Shown: one piece after another, positions 33,019 through 41,635 of the stretch
How positions within the stretch are numbered: the stretch's first letter is position 1
Layout of the letters: every line of letters starts with the position of its first letter
NCBI GenBank assembly: GCA_022705405.1
Contig: JAKJEN010000005.1
Coordinates: forward strand, 1-43,726
Length of the DNA stretch: 43,726 nucleotides
Source: Planctomycetota bacterium
Lineage (GTDB): Bacteria; Planctomycetota; Phycisphaerae; Sedimentisphaerales; Anaerohalosphaeraceae
Reading direction: 5' to 3'
Made by a program: the position numbers and the translations under genes
Notes under the pieces: model-generated
Databases searched by the model: none
The model's input: the letters and a program-made list of their open reading frames with translations, nothing else
Told to the model about the DNA's origin: nothing

Positions 33019-34429
33019 TCGGTATAGCCGTCGGCGGAATCGATAAAGACGGATCGGGAGGATTTGAAAGGACTGCCCACTGCGCAGAACGCAGAGCGGA
33101 TGGCGATGCAATTTTGTATTGTCGCTGAGCGTAAAAGCCGATCCGGTTGTCAACGACCGCCAGTTGATGATCGATGGGAACGGTTTGCTCAAGCCAAAGA
33201 CCGACTTGTTTATAAACGCTTTTTTTAATGTGCAGCGGCTGTAATAACTTGACAATCCAGGGCAGCAGCGCTGCAGCCAAAAACAGATACACATATATTC
33301 GCAGTCGACATGGAGGGCGGCTCAGAGGCCGCAGGGTCTGTACGATTCCTTCCCAAAGCAAACCCGATGAAAAAACCACCAGCGGCATCAAATGCCGATT
33401 GCTGATATAGCCGTAAAATACAAACAGACCAAGCAATAGAACCATCCATAAAATAATGAATAGAGCCAGAAACTGCTGCACAGGAGTATTCTTCCGGAAA
33501 GATAGAATCGTCCGAATCGCCTGATAACCCCAGGGCACAATCATCAGCCACAGAAGATTAAAAGCGGATTTAAGAAAATGAACCATCCCCTCTGCTGTCC
33601 GGGAGATTGCCTCAGATGCAAACGGATGTGAAATTTCCGCGAGGAGTGTGGCGTTTTCAATTGCCGGCATGGGTTCCTGAACAATGATTTTCTGTGTAAA
33701 TCTTCCGATGTTTTTTTTGGGAAATATCGCTTCCTTTATCAGAATATACGGACTGATCACGGCAAGCGCCGCCAGCGTCATCGTCAATCCGTGCAGGCAA
33801 TGTTTTTTCCGGTTGTCTGAAAACCAGATAGAGCGGATCAGAATATACAGCCAAAAAACCGGTACAAAGATCAGACCTTCCGGCCGAATCCAGAAAGCCA
33901 GCCCCGCCGCTGTTCCTGAGATAAGAAAATAACGAAAGCAGGGCGAGGCGATGCCCTTCAGGCACAACAGCAGGGAAAGCGCCTCAAACAGTAGCGCGGG
34001 CCAGTCGCTTAACACATCCGAGCCGTGATTGGCAAACTTGGGAATCAGCAGCACGAAAAGCGTATTTAAAAACGCGGTTTGTCGTCGGCCAAGCCGGATA
34101 AAAATCAAATAAATCACAGCCAGGGCCAGCAATCGGCACAGCAGCACAACTCCCTGGCCTAACAGGATATTTCCTTCCGCCGACTGGATCGGCCCACAAA
34201 AGATTTGTACAACTTGCCGAGCGGCATACAGCATCCAGGGGAATCCCGGATGTTGATCGTATGTGCGGATGGCTTTCAGAGGACTGTCTGCCAACTGTTT
34301 GGCAAATTCCAAAAAAAGGACCGAGTCATTAGAAATACAGGCCGATGTCCACAGTTTATAAATTCCCAGAAGACCTGCGGCAACAAGCAGAATCGCCAGA
34401 GGGCGGATCGCCGGCTTGTCAGTTTCCAT
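32942..34429 (-). CDS. GT-C membrane glycosyltransferase (GT39/ArnT-like)
   Basis: This 495-residue polytopic protein has about ten or more membrane helices. The first outer loop contains CISNDSVLFLEFAKQL and YDQHPGFPWML, resembling the acidic and H-P-x-x-P motifs of PMT/ArnT-type enzymes that use polyprenyl-phosphate sugars on the outer face of the membrane. A soluble C-terminal tail of about 90 residues follows the last helix. It is the last gene of the leftward operon that begins with cysC. Its start overlaps the sugar-phosphate transferase gene by 11 bases, and its end overlaps the convergent GT4 gene by 77 bases. It may decorate the polysaccharide after export, but that is inference. Confidence 0.78.
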   Translation of the reverse strand: METDKPAIRPLAILLVAAGLLGIYKLWTSACISNDSVLFLEFAKQLADSPLKAIRTYDQHPGFPWMLYAARQVVQIFCGPIQSAEGNILLGQGVVLLCRLLALAVIYLIFIRLGRRQTAFLNTLFVLLIPKFANHGSDVLSDWPALLFEALSLLLCLKGIASPCFRYFLISGTAAGLAFWIRPEGLIFVPVFWLYILIRSIWFSDNRKKHCLHGLTMTLAALAVISPYILIKEAIFPKKNIGRFTQKIIVQEPMPAIENATLLAEISHPFASEAISRTAEGMVHFLKSAFNLLWLMIVPWGYQAIRTILSFRKNTPVQQFLALFIILWMVLLLGLFVFYGYISNRHLMPLVVFSSGLLWEGIVQTLRPLSRPPCRLRIYVYLFLAAALLPWIVKLLQPLHIKKSVYKQVGLWLEQTVPIDHQLAVVDNRIGFYAQRQYKIASPSALRSAQWAVLSNPPDPSLSIPPTAIPIRTDIPSIDEQIQIFRLPPKKPSPH

Positions 34430-35837
34430 TTTTTCCTTTCAGAATATGAAACGGAGTTCGAATCAGAATCTGCAGGTCCAGCCAATAAGACCAATTCTGT
34501 ACATAGTACAGGTCATATTGAATGCGTTTTCGGATGGATGTATCTCCTCGAAAGCCGTGGATTTGAGCCCAGCCGGTCATACCGGCCTTGACCTTGTGAC
34601 GAAACATATATTTTTTATAGGTTTTCGAAAAGGTTTTCACAAAGTGCGGCTGTTCCGGGCGCGGTCCCACCAGACTCATCTGGCCTTTGATCACATTAAA
34701 CAGTTGGGGAAGTTCATCCAGTCCGAACCGTCGGAGAAATTTTCCGAGTTTTGTCTGACGAGGGTCATTCCGCACAGTCCAAGCCGGTTCTGAAGCATCT
34801 GCGGCGTTCATGGTGCGGAACTTCAGGATCTCAAACTCTCTTTGATCCATACCCATTCGGCGCTGACGGTACAAAACCAGCCCGCCGCTGGTGATTTTAA
34901 TAAGGCAGGCAATCAGGAGCATCGGCATGGCCAGCAGGATTATCAAAACCGCTGCCGTCAATCGGTCCAGAATGTCCTTGAGAAGGATGTTCACTCCAAT
35001 CAGAGGCGATTCTGACGCCGTAAACAGTACGCACGACCCAAGCGTTACAGCAGACGGTTTAGCGAATGAGACCATCCCGGTCCAGTCCGGCAGCAGGCGA
35101 ATGGTGATTCCATTGGCCTGAAGTTCATTGAGGATTCCGGAGATCGATTCAATGGGCAAGCCGCTTCGAGTCAGGTAAATTTCATCGAGATGGTTTTTTC
35201 TGGCCAGTTCGGGCAATCTGTCCAAATGGCCATACACCGGGATCCCGTCTATCGTCTTGCCCTGCAGATGCGGCTTGTTGTCTATAAAAAAACAGCAATT
35301 CAATCCGAAATATTCAAAGTCCCGGATCTGCCGAAACAGTTTCATCGCGTTTTTTCCGGTGCCAATAATTCCATAATGGCGCAGATTATACCCCCGTGAA
35401 CGAAAAAAACGAAGAATCTGAATCATCGCAAGGTGGGCAATCGGTACTCCTGCCAGCAGAGAAAACAAGAATAAAAATAGAAAAACACGGGAATAAGGAG
35501 ATTTTTCTGAATAATATAAAAACAGGATTACAAAGACATATCCCAGAAGAAGCGATTCAATCTGTTTTCGCAAATGGCTGAAAATGGGTTCCACGCGAAC
35601 AGAACGATAGATGCCTCGGGCCTTTCGACACAGAAAAAAAATAAGAAGGACCGGCAGGGTCAGGGCGGCAAAATGTGAATATGACGGGATTCCATGGTGG
35701 GCAAACCACCCGGAATAGAAACGAAGGAAGTACACGCCATTCCAAAGCAGCCCGATTATCAGGGTATCGCAGAGAACCCGAAGAAAACTTATATATGCAT
35801 AATGTTGTTTCAACATCGCTGCAACCGGATTATTCAA
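34419..35837 (-). CDS. Polyprenyl-phosphate sugar-1-phosphate transferase (WbaP/EpsE-type initiating enzyme)
   Basis: This 472-residue protein has four or five N-terminal membrane helices, then a nucleotide-binding-like domain (HYGIIGTGKNAMKLF), then a re-entrant helix and the bacterial sugar transferase domain from about 285. The domain has EFEILKFRTM, RFGLDELPQLFNVIKGQMSL, VGPRPE and GMTGWAQIHGFRGDT. Such enzymes start polysaccharide assembly by attaching hexose-1-phosphate to undecaprenyl phosphate. The start drawn is a TTG in a TTGA overlap with cysQ; an ATG at 35816 is seven codons inside. Being in one operon with the PAPS genes ties glycan initiation to sulfate activation. Confidence 0.93.
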   Translation of the reverse strand: MNNPVAAMLKQHYAYISFLRVLCDTLIIGLLWNGVYFLRFYSGWFAHHGIPSYSHFAALTLPVLLIFFLCRKARGIYRSVRVEPIFSHLRKQIESLLLGYVFVILFLYYSEKSPYSRVFLFLFLFSLLAGVPIAHLAMIQILRFFRSRGYNLRHYGIIGTGKNAMKLFRQIRDFEYFGLNCCFFIDNKPHLQGKTIDGIPVYGHLDRLPELARKNHLDEIYLTRSGLPIESISGILNELQANGITIRLLPDWTGMVSFAKPSAVTLGSCVLFTASESPLIGVNILLKDILDRLTAAVLIILLAMPMLLIACLIKITSGGLVLYRQRRMGMDQREFEILKFRTMNAADASEPAWTVRNDPRQTKLGKFLRRFGLDELPQLFNVIKGQMSLVGPRPEQPHFVKTFSKTYKKYMFRHKVKAGMTGWAQIHGFRGDTSIRKRIQYDLYYVQNWSYWLDLQILIRTPFHILKGKNGN

Positions 35838-36604
35838 TGCAACCGGATTTGTTCAATCAGTTTGGGCAACAGTTCCGGACTGCCTGCAAACAGGCCGTCC
35901 AGCAGGGTGTTGGGCTGGTTAAACAAGCGCTTGCGATTGGATTTTTCGACGACCTGCCCTCCGGCGGCCTCTACCAGCAAAACGCCGGCCGCCACATCCC
36001 ACTCGTTTTTGGGAACCAGCGTAAACGTCCCATCCGCCAGGCCCGCCGATACGCAGGCCAGTTTGTAGGCCACCGAACCCATCGGGATGACCTCAAACGG
36101 CGCCTCGGCAAATCGGCGCCATTCCCCTCGCCGTACCTCGCTGCGGCTGGCCAGAATCTTCGCTCCGTCAAGATCCTTTTTGTCGCTGACCTGAATCGAT
36201 TTTCCGTTTAAAGTGGCTCCGTCTTCATCGCTGCCCAGAAAGATCTGGCCGGTTGCGGGACTGCAAATCCCCGCAGCGATCGGCTTGCCATTTTCGGCCA
36301 GGGCGATGGAGATGCACCATTCCGGAATCCCTTCGATAAACTCGCGCGTGCCGTCCAGCGGATCGACGATCCAGACCCGTTCTTTCATCAGTCGACTTTG
36401 GTCGTCGACGGTTTCTTCCGAAAGCCAGCCCTCGCCGTTGCGCAAAAGGACATCTTTCAGCGTCCGATCCAAAAGCACATCCGCCTCGGTCACCGGATCT
36501 CCGCCCGACTTTTTTCGGGAGGCGATCCGGCCGGGTGTAAACTCTGCCAGCGCTTCCCGGGCCGCCTCCAGGGCCTGCTGAATTCGATACAGATCCGCGT
36601 TCAT
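35834..36604 (-). CDS. cysQ: 3'(2'),5'-bisphosphate nucleotidase (PAP phosphatase)
   Basis: The product has 256 residues of the inositol-monophosphatase fold. Lithium-sensitive metal-binding motifs are present: DPVTEAD (36-42), LSEE (61-64), WIVDPLDGT (78-86) and a C-terminal NEWDVAAG near 205. CysQ hydrolyses PAP, the inhibitory by-product of PAPS-dependent sulfotransferases, to AMP and phosphate. Three bases separate its ATG from the stop of cysN, and its stop overlaps the next start. Its placement among sulfate-activation genes favours CysQ over inositol or histidinol phosphatase, although the fold alone does not separate these. Confidence 0.88.
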   Translation of the reverse strand: MNADLYRIQQALEAAREALAEFTPGRIASRKKSGGDPVTEADVLLDRTLKDVLLRNGEGWLSEETVDDQSRLMKERVWIVDPLDGTREFIEGIPEWCISIALAENGKPIAAGICSPATGQIFLGSDEDGATLNGKSIQVSDKKDLDGAKILASRSEVRRGEWRRFAEAPFEVIPMGSVAYKLACVSAGLADGTFTLVPKNEWDVAAGVLLVEAAGGQVVEKSNRKRLFNQPNTLLDGLFAGSPELLPKLIEQIRLH

Positions 36605-36606
36605 TT

Positions 36607-38409
36607 TTAGATACTGAAAATAATTCCTTTCTGCTGCAGCAGCCGCTTGATCTGACTGAGCGTTTCATTCAGATTTTCCAGAGACTCAATATGCAGATCG
36701 ATTTTGATATCCGTCGGCTCTGCTCCCAGCCAAAGTACCTCTATCAAATCGCTGTCTACCGCGTTGCGGATGATCTCCAGATCTTCCTGAGTCAGGCCGA
36801 TGGCTGTAACGATCAGAATGATCCCGGCATCCAGCATCAGATTGGCTACTTCGCCCAGACGCCGCAGGTGCTCGGGCCGATGCGACTGGTTCGGCCCCGG
36901 CGTTTTGATGTCCGCATCCACGCCGTAGAGAACATTGGCGATTCCCATAAAATACACCAGTTTGCCCTCGGCGAACAATTTTTTTTCAATCGCCCTTGCC
37001 AGTTCTTTTTTTCCTGCATTTTTATGCCCGGTCACCAGCAGCAGACAGGCCTTCTGACTGAGCCGCTCCCATCGGCGCTCGCGACTGACTGCGCTTAAGG
37101 CCCATTTGAGGTTTCGCCGCATGACCTGCTGGCGCAGCGGTTCCTGGGAATCCGGCAGGGCCTGGCGGATAATGCCGCCTCCTCGAATCTCATAGTTATC
37201 GACGATTACAAAACGGCTCAAAGCCGGAATAGCGTCAGCTGTGTCAAACGCCATTGCCCGATCGGTCTTTATGATGCATTCGGCCACATTGTGGTAGTCA
37301 ATCTGGTCTTTTTTGTCTTTGGCGTTCAGTTCCGCCGCGTCCATCACCGAGAGAATCTCTTCAATCCGTCCCGGCTGTTTGGCCGTGCCGATCTTAAACA
37401 GATATTCCTTTTGAGGCGTCAGCGGCTCTTTGCCCATCCAAAACAAGTTGACCTTCATCCTTCGGCTGACCTGCGGGCCGATGTCTTTGGCTTGTACAGC
37501 CACCTGGCCGCGCGCCACATAGATCTGTTCTTCCAGCGTAAACGCCGCTGCCTGAGCCGCTTGATAGGAAGACGGCGGCTGGGTCGCAAACCGCTCCAAA
37601 GAACGAATGACTCCCTTCTTGCCGGATGGATAGAAAATCACTTCATCGCCCGGCCGAATCGCTCCGGTCTCCACCGTCCCGGCGATGATCCTTCGCGTAT
37701 CGCCGGCTCGAGTGAACTTATAAACATCCTGGACCGGCATCCGAAAGGGCTTGTCCAGCGGCGGCGGCTCCTTGATAAAGCCGTCCAGCGCCTCCAGCAC
37801 AGTCGGCCCTTTGTACCAGTCCATCCGCCTGCTGGCGACGGCGATATTGTCCCCCTGCATTCCGCTGACTGGAATAAACGAGCCGCTCAGAACGATTTCG
37901 CTTAAAAACCGGCTGTATTCCTGAACAATAGCATCAAATACTGGGCGGCTGTAATCCACCAGGTCCATTTTGTTGATGGCCACTGTCAGCTGGCGGATTC
38001 CGAGCATCGAAAGCATATATCCATGACGGCGGGAATTTTCGCGCACTCCCTCGGCTGCGTCGATGACCAACACCGCCGCCTCCGCATGGGAAGCCCCGGT
38101 TACCATATTTCGCAAAAACTCAATATGCCCCGGCGCGTCAATGATGATGTAATGCCGTTTTTCGGATTTGAAGAAAATCCGCGCCGAATCAATCGTGATA
38201 CCCTGGGCCTGCTCATCTTTAAGAGCGTCCAGAAGAAAGGCATACTCAAACGGCTTGCTTGTGCGTCGGCACAGTTCCTGGATTTGCTGAAGTTTGCCCT
38301 GGGGCAGCGAATCGGTGTCGGCCAGCAATCGTCCGATCACTGTGCTCTTGCCGTGATCGACATGTCCGGCAATCACGATATTCATTTTTTCATCAGTTGC
38401 TGGAATCAT
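36607..38409 (-). CDS. cysN: Sulfate adenylyltransferase large subunit fused to a degenerate APS-kinase-like domain
   Basis: The product has 600 residues. Residues 1-430 are the GTPase subunit of ATP sulfurylase, with GHVDHGKST (15-23), DAPGHIEF (91-98) and NKMD (146-149), followed by EF-Tu-like beta barrels. CysN couples GTP hydrolysis to APS formation by CysD. From about 452 the chain aligns in layout with APS kinase ([18 protein letters not shown]), but the P-loop reads GHKNAGKK, with Lys instead of Ser/Thr, and the DGDN motif reads GIAN (489-492). The kinase half is therefore probably inactive, and a separate complete cysC is in the same operon. The ATG is 30 bases after cysD; an ATG eight codons in (38385) is possible. 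Confidence 0.92.
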   Translation of the reverse strand: MIPATDEKMNIVIAGHVDHGKSTVIGRLLADTDSLPQGKLQQIQELCRRTSKPFEYAFLLDALKDEQAQGITIDSARIFFKSEKRHYIIIDAPGHIEFLRNMVTGASHAEAAVLVIDAAEGVRENSRRHGYMLSMLGIRQLTVAINKMDLVDYSRPVFDAIVQEYSRFLSEIVLSGSFIPVSGMQGDNIAVASRRMDWYKGPTVLEALDGFIKEPPPLDKPFRMPVQDVYKFTRAGDTRRIIAGTVETGAIRPGDEVIFYPSGKKGVIRSLERFATQPPSSYQAAQAAAFTLEEQIYVARGQVAVQAKDIGPQVSRRMKVNLFWMGKEPLTPQKEYLFKIGTAKQPGRIEEILSVMDAAELNAKDKKDQIDYHNVAECIIKTDRAMAFDTADAIPALSRFVIVDNYEIRGGGIIRQALPDSQEPLRQQVMRRNLKWALSAVSRERRWERLSQKACLLLVTGHKNAGKKELARAIEKKLFAEGKLVYFMGIANVLYGVDADIKTPGPNQSHRPEHLRRLGEVANLMLDAGIILIVTAIGLTQEDLEIIRNAVDSDLIEVLWLGAEPTDIKIDLHIESLENLNETLSQIKRLLQQKGIIFSI

Positions 38410-38439
38410 TCCATATTTTCTTTTTCATTTTTTTGGTTC

Positions 38440-39324
38440 TTACATATATCCTTCGCGCCGCAGCGTTTCCAGTCCGCCGCCGTCTTCGGCATCCTGCGCT
38501 CGACCGCTGCGTTCGGCGATGTTTTTCAGTTGTCCGCTGCGCAGTTCTTCGATGATCTCCTGCGGGTTGCGCGCCGTCGAGTCTATCGGAAACGTGCACG
38601 GCCAGCATCCGAGCGAACGATAACGCTTTCCTGCGCCCTGATCGTAATACAGAGATACCGTCGGAATTTTCTCCCGTTCGATGTATTCCCAGACGTTCAG
38701 TTCCGTCCAGTCCAGCAGGGGGTGGATCCGCACATGCGTGCCGGGGGCAAAATCCGTCTTGTACTGGTTCCAGAACTCCGGCGGCTGGTCGGCAATGTCC
38801 CACTCGCTGGCCCGATCGCGCCGTGAAAAATACCGTTCTTTGGATCGCGAACCCTCCTCGTCGGCCCGAAGTCCTACGATGACGCCGGTAAATGGATCAT
38901 GATTGGGGTCTGTCTCATATCGATTTGCGGCATGGTTAAATCGATAACGCGGCCACTGCCCGCTGAGTGTGTTTTTGAGGGCCTCTGTTTTAAGCAGTTT
39001 GCAGCATCGCAGACGGTCTGCGTTGCCGTCCGGATAGGTCTCCTTGCGATCCAACGCCTCGGTATTCATCCCATAGATCATATCCAGCTGCCATTGGCGA
39101 GTCAGTTGATCTCGATATTCGATCATTTCCGGGATTTTATATCGGGTATCGATATGGATCAGCGGAAACGGCACATGACCCAGAAAGGCCTTTCGGCTCA
39201 GCCACAGCAGAACCGTACTGTCCTTTCCAATGGACCAAAGCATGCACAAACTCTTAAAGTTTGCGTATGCCTCACGCAAAATATGAATGCTCAGGTTTTC
39301 CAGTTGTTCCAAATGATCGGACAT
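38440..39324 (-). CDS. cysD: Sulfate adenylyltransferase small subunit
   Basis: CysD is the catalytic subunit that makes APS from ATP and sulfate, in complex with CysN. The 294-residue product has the PP-loop SIGKDSTV (31-38), the family core [12 protein letters not shown], and a C-terminal half containing [30 protein letters not shown] and [11 protein letters not shown]. Length and motifs are normal for the family. It begins six bases after the stop of cysC and is followed 30 bases later by cysN. No PAPS or APS reductase gene accompanies it in the window, which suggests the APS is destined for sulfation rather than cysteine synthesis. Confidence 0.96.
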   Translation of the reverse strand: MSDHLEQLENLSIHILREAYANFKSLCMLWSIGKDSTVLLWLSRKAFLGHVPFPLIHIDTRYKIPEMIEYRDQLTRQWQLDMIYGMNTEALDRKETYPDGNADRLRCCKLLKTEALKNTLSGQWPRYRFNHAANRYETDPNHDPFTGVIVGLRADEEGSRSKERYFSRRDRASEWDIADQPPEFWNQYKTDFAPGTHVRIHPLLDWTELNVWEYIEREKIPTVSLYYDQGAGKRYRSLGCWPCTFPIDSTARNPQEIIEELRSGQLKNIAERSGRAQDAEDGGGLETLRREGYM

Positions 39325-39330
39325 AGGTTC

Positions 39331-39864
39331 TCACATGAACAAATTAATTTTGTCAAGGATTTGCGATACACTTTGCTCTATAGTTTGATGTTCTGTGTCA
39401 ATGATTAATTCCGGTTTTTCTGGTTCTTCATAGGGGTCATCCAAGCCGGTAAACTGTTGGATCTTCCCGGTTGTTGCTTTTTTATATAATCCCTTGACAT
39501 CCCTGCGCTTGCATTCCTCAAGCGAGGCCTTGACCCAGACTTCAATAAACTGTTTGCAAAGCCCCCTGACAAACCGCCGTGCCTTTCTGTAAGGCGAGAT
39601 AAAAGAAGCAATTACAATTACACCGTGATGTTCAAGCCGGCTGGCCATATAGCCCACACGCTGAATATGCTCATCCCTGGCTTGCCTGTCAAAACCGGTA
39701 TTGGGAAAGATTCCTCGCAGAATATCGCCGTCCAGCCGCTCGATTTTTCGCCCTTTTTGGCTCAAAATTTTAGCCAGGCGGTCGGCAATTGTGCTCTTGC
39801 CTGAGCCGCTAAGTCCCGTCAGCCAGATGACAAATCCTGGTTTTTCCGTTTCTGATTTTGACAA
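39331..39864 (-). CDS. cysC: Adenylylsulfate kinase (APS kinase)
   Basis: The 177-residue enzyme phosphorylates APS to PAPS, the sulfate donor for sulfotransferases. The intact P-loop GLSGSGKST (17-25), the substrate motif LDGDILR (44-50), FISPYR (88-93), DVKGLYKKA (122-130) and FTGLDDPYEEP (138-148) are all present. It has a TTG start; AAAGGA and GGGA lie upstream on the minus strand. An ATG slightly further upstream is out of frame. It is the first gene of a six-gene leftward operon (cysC, cysD, cysN, cysQ, sugar-phosphate transferase, GT-C). It should supply the kinase activity missing from the CysN tail. Confidence 0.95.
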   Translation of the reverse strand: MSKSETEKPGFVIWLTGLSGSGKSTIADRLAKILSQKGRKIERLDGDILRGIFPNTGFDRQARDEHIQRVGYMASRLEHHGVIVIASFISPYRKARRFVRGLCKQFIEVWVKASLEECKRRDVKGLYKKATTGKIQQFTGLDDPYEEPEKPELIIDTEHQTIEQSVSQILDKINLFM

Positions 39865-39901
39865 TCCCGTAAATTCCTTTCATGCATTGTAATGTCCGGC
39901 A

Positions 39902-39930
39902 AAAATACCATATTAACCCGGAACAAACAA
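39902..39930 (-). promoter_or_regulatory. Candidate promoter of the cysC operon
   Basis: Read on the minus strand, TTGTTT (39930-39925) and TATTTT (39907-39902) are separated by 17 bases, about 38 bases before the TTG start of cysC. Both hexamers are imperfect, so the call is tentative. Confidence 0.3.
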
Positions 39931-39970
39931 CCCTTCTGTCGAGTATTAAGAACAATTTGCCGTCAAGGGC

Positions 39971-39984
39971 ATCGATTTATCGAT
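39971..39984. repeat. Palindromic ATCGATTTATCGAT beside the rubrerythrin promoter
   Basis: ATCGAT occurs twice with a two-base spacer (39971-39976 and 39979-39984). Its last base is the first base of the -35 element of the promoter at 39984-40012. A regulator binding here could block or recruit polymerase. The identity of any regulator is unknown. Confidence 0.45.
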
Positions 39985-40012
39985 TGAAAGGACGCGGCGT
40001 ATTCATTATGAT
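39984..40012 (+). promoter_or_regulatory. Sigma70-type promoter for the rubrerythrin-like gene
   Basis: TTGAAA (39984-39989) and TATGAT (40007-40012) are spaced by exactly 17 bases. Each matches five of six consensus positions. Transcription would begin near 40019, about 43 bases before the ATG at 40062. Confidence 0.6.
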
Positions 40013-40061
40013 GTCAAGAGATAAAACCGTTGTTTGAATGGATTGGAAAGGGTATCGGATT

Positions 40062-40544
40062 ATGGATATTTTTGAGTTCGCACTCCAGATGGAAAAAGAC
40101 GGGGCCAAATTCTATCGAGATATTGCCCAAAAAACAAAGCATGATCCGGTCCGGGCGGTTTTAGAGATACTGGCCGAGGAGGAAGATAAACATTACCAGG
40201 CCATTCTGGCTATTCAAAAAGCCGAGCATAATATGACAGAAACCGAGATCCTTGATTCTGCGCGAAATATCTTTCAGCGGGTCCGAGATTTTGGGGAAGA
40301 TTTTGACGCCGAGGCCGATCAGGTCAAACTGTATGAACAGGCCCTTGAACTGGAATACAAAAGCCGGGCCTTTTATCTGGACCGGGCTGATCAGGTCAAA
40401 CTGCCGCGGCAAAAAGAGTTATTTAAGATCCTGGCAGAGGAGGAGGCCCAGCACATCACCCTGTTGGAAAACCTGTCTGAGTTTGCCGCCCGCCCGCAGC
40501 ACTGGCTCGAAAACGCCGAGTTTTTCCACGCGGAGGAATACTGA
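40062..40544 (+). CDS. Rubrerythrin/ferritin-like diiron protein
   Basis: This 160-residue four-helix protein has diiron ligands in the expected places: E11 (MEKDGAKFY), E41xxH44 (EEEDKHY), E98 (LELEYKSRAFY) and E128xxH131 (EEEAQHITLL). This is the ferritin-like part of rubrerythrin without the rubredoxin tail. Family members reduce peroxide or handle iron and are common in anaerobes. The start at 40062 is set by GGAAAGGG (40045-40052) nine bases upstream; an in-frame ATG at 40038 lies before that signal. It is transcribed divergently from the cysC operon and appears monocistronic. Confidence 0.9.
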   Translation: MDIFEFALQMEKDGAKFYRDIAQKTKHDPVRAVLEILAEEEDKHYQAILAIQKAEHNMTETEILDSARNIFQRVRDFGEDFDAEADQVKLYEQALELEYKSRAFYLDRADQVKLPRQKELFKILAEEEAQHITLLENLSEFAARPQHWLENAEFFHAEEY

Positions 40545-40650
40545 CAGGCAGCAAACAGGCCCTTCAGGGAAACAGACCCATAGAAATTGATCTGCTTGTC
40601 GGAATACTCTGGCAGAAGATGGCAATAAGTGAGGATTGATTCGATATTTA

Positions 40651-41460
40651 TCATCTGAATCGATTGGGGTTATTTTCCGGCGAGGAAGTCAAGTCGGCCG
40701 AATCCATCAAATAGCCGTGTTTATACAGCCAGCGCATGATCCCTCGCCGCAGGAACCGAAACGGTTTTGCCAGGATGCGGTGAATCTGAATCCAGATACT
40801 CCTGCGATAACTTTCTTCTCGCTGGCTTGGGCTGAGCAGATCAGGTCGAAGCCGACGTTTGTGTTTGAGCAGATGATAATGATCTTCCTTTTGAAATCGG
40901 CGACATATTCGGCCGCTCCGACCCCAGGCCATTGAAATTTGAAAATCAATCAGATACGGTCGTCCGTCTGCGCCTACCAGGATATTGCCCCTCTTGTTCA
41001 GATCAATATAACAAATATGCCGCTGGTGAATTCTGCCGAGCAATTCCTCCAGTTCTTCAAAAAAGTTATCCGGAATGGACGGTTTTTCATCCAGCGAACG
41101 GCCGTCAATATATAGATAGGCAAATCCGTTTTTACCCCAGGATCCTGCCAGTTGCGGAACCTGGTCCAAATCTTCCAGTTGTCGGAGGATTTGCATTTCC
41201 CGCCGAGTCAGGAACCGACCCAGCCAGGACAGCGGAATTTTACAAAACGGCTGGATTCGATTGATTTTTAATACAACGGGGCGGAGAGAACCGATTGAAT
41301 TGGGCGGAGCGTCTAAGGTTGTCTCATAATAACCCGTAGCCGCAAAAAAATCATGCTTGAATGTCCGCACATGTTGATAGCGATGGTTTTTTATAGTAAT
41401 TTCTTTCGGCAGCCCTTCTCTGCCGCACGCATACAAATCGGATTTCAGCCGTTTCAACAT
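40651..41460 (-). CDS. Lipopolysaccharide-kinase/RIO-type kinase-fold protein
   Basis: The product has 269 residues from the ATG at 41460. The protein-kinase-like fold shows a candidate lysine K65 (VVLKINR), a catalytic loop YIDLNKRGNIL with D153 and N158, and a metal motif LIDFQ with D172. The D-L-N-x-x-N and DFQ forms resemble Kdo/heptose kinases and RIO-like kinases rather than eukaryotic-type Ser/Thr kinases. The C-terminal basic tail RRGIMRWLYKHG may contact the membrane. The frame is open further upstream to 41646, but that stretch contains the terminator of the next gene. AGGGAA lies eight bases before 41460, so this start is preferred. The substrate is probably a lipid-linked sugar, by family analogy. 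Confidence 0.72.
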   Translation of the reverse strand: MLKRLKSDLYACGREGLPKEITIKNHRYQHVRTFKHDFFAATGYYETTLDAPPNSIGSLRPVVLKINRIQPFCKIPLSWLGRFLTRREMQILRQLEDLDQVPQLAGSWGKNGFAYLYIDGRSLDEKPSIPDNFFEELEELLGRIHQRHICYIDLNKRGNILVGADGRPYLIDFQISMAWGRSGRICRRFQKEDHYHLLKHKRRLRPDLLSPSQREESYRRSIWIQIHRILAKPFRFLRRGIMRWLYKHGYLMDSADLTSSPENNPNRFR

Positions 41461-41550
41461 GCTCCCGGTTCCCTGATCTTTAGATTGCCAAAAAGCTTTA
41501 TGATAGGGATTTTGGGCCAAATAGCAATCTTCAATCAGGAACAACCGCCG

Positions 41551-41601
41551 AATAAATAAAAAAACCGAATTTCCAATTCCATGAAACGGAAACTCGGTTT
41601 T
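41551..41601 (-). terminator. Intrinsic terminator of the PEP-CTERM-like gene
   Basis: On the minus strand a 14-base stem (41601-41588 with 41574-41561, one G-U pair) has a 13-base loop and runs into a seven-T tract. It lies 35 bases after the stop at 41636 and before the kinase gene. Confidence 0.88.
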
Positions 41602-41635
41602 CAAATGTGGTTTGCTGAAAAAAATGGTCAATTGC

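Noticed and set aside
36607-39324. A sulfate-assimilation operon for cysteine synthesis
   Set aside because: No APS/PAPS reductase or sulfite reductase is present, while a sulfotransferase, a PAP phosphatase and glycan genes are; sulfation fits better.
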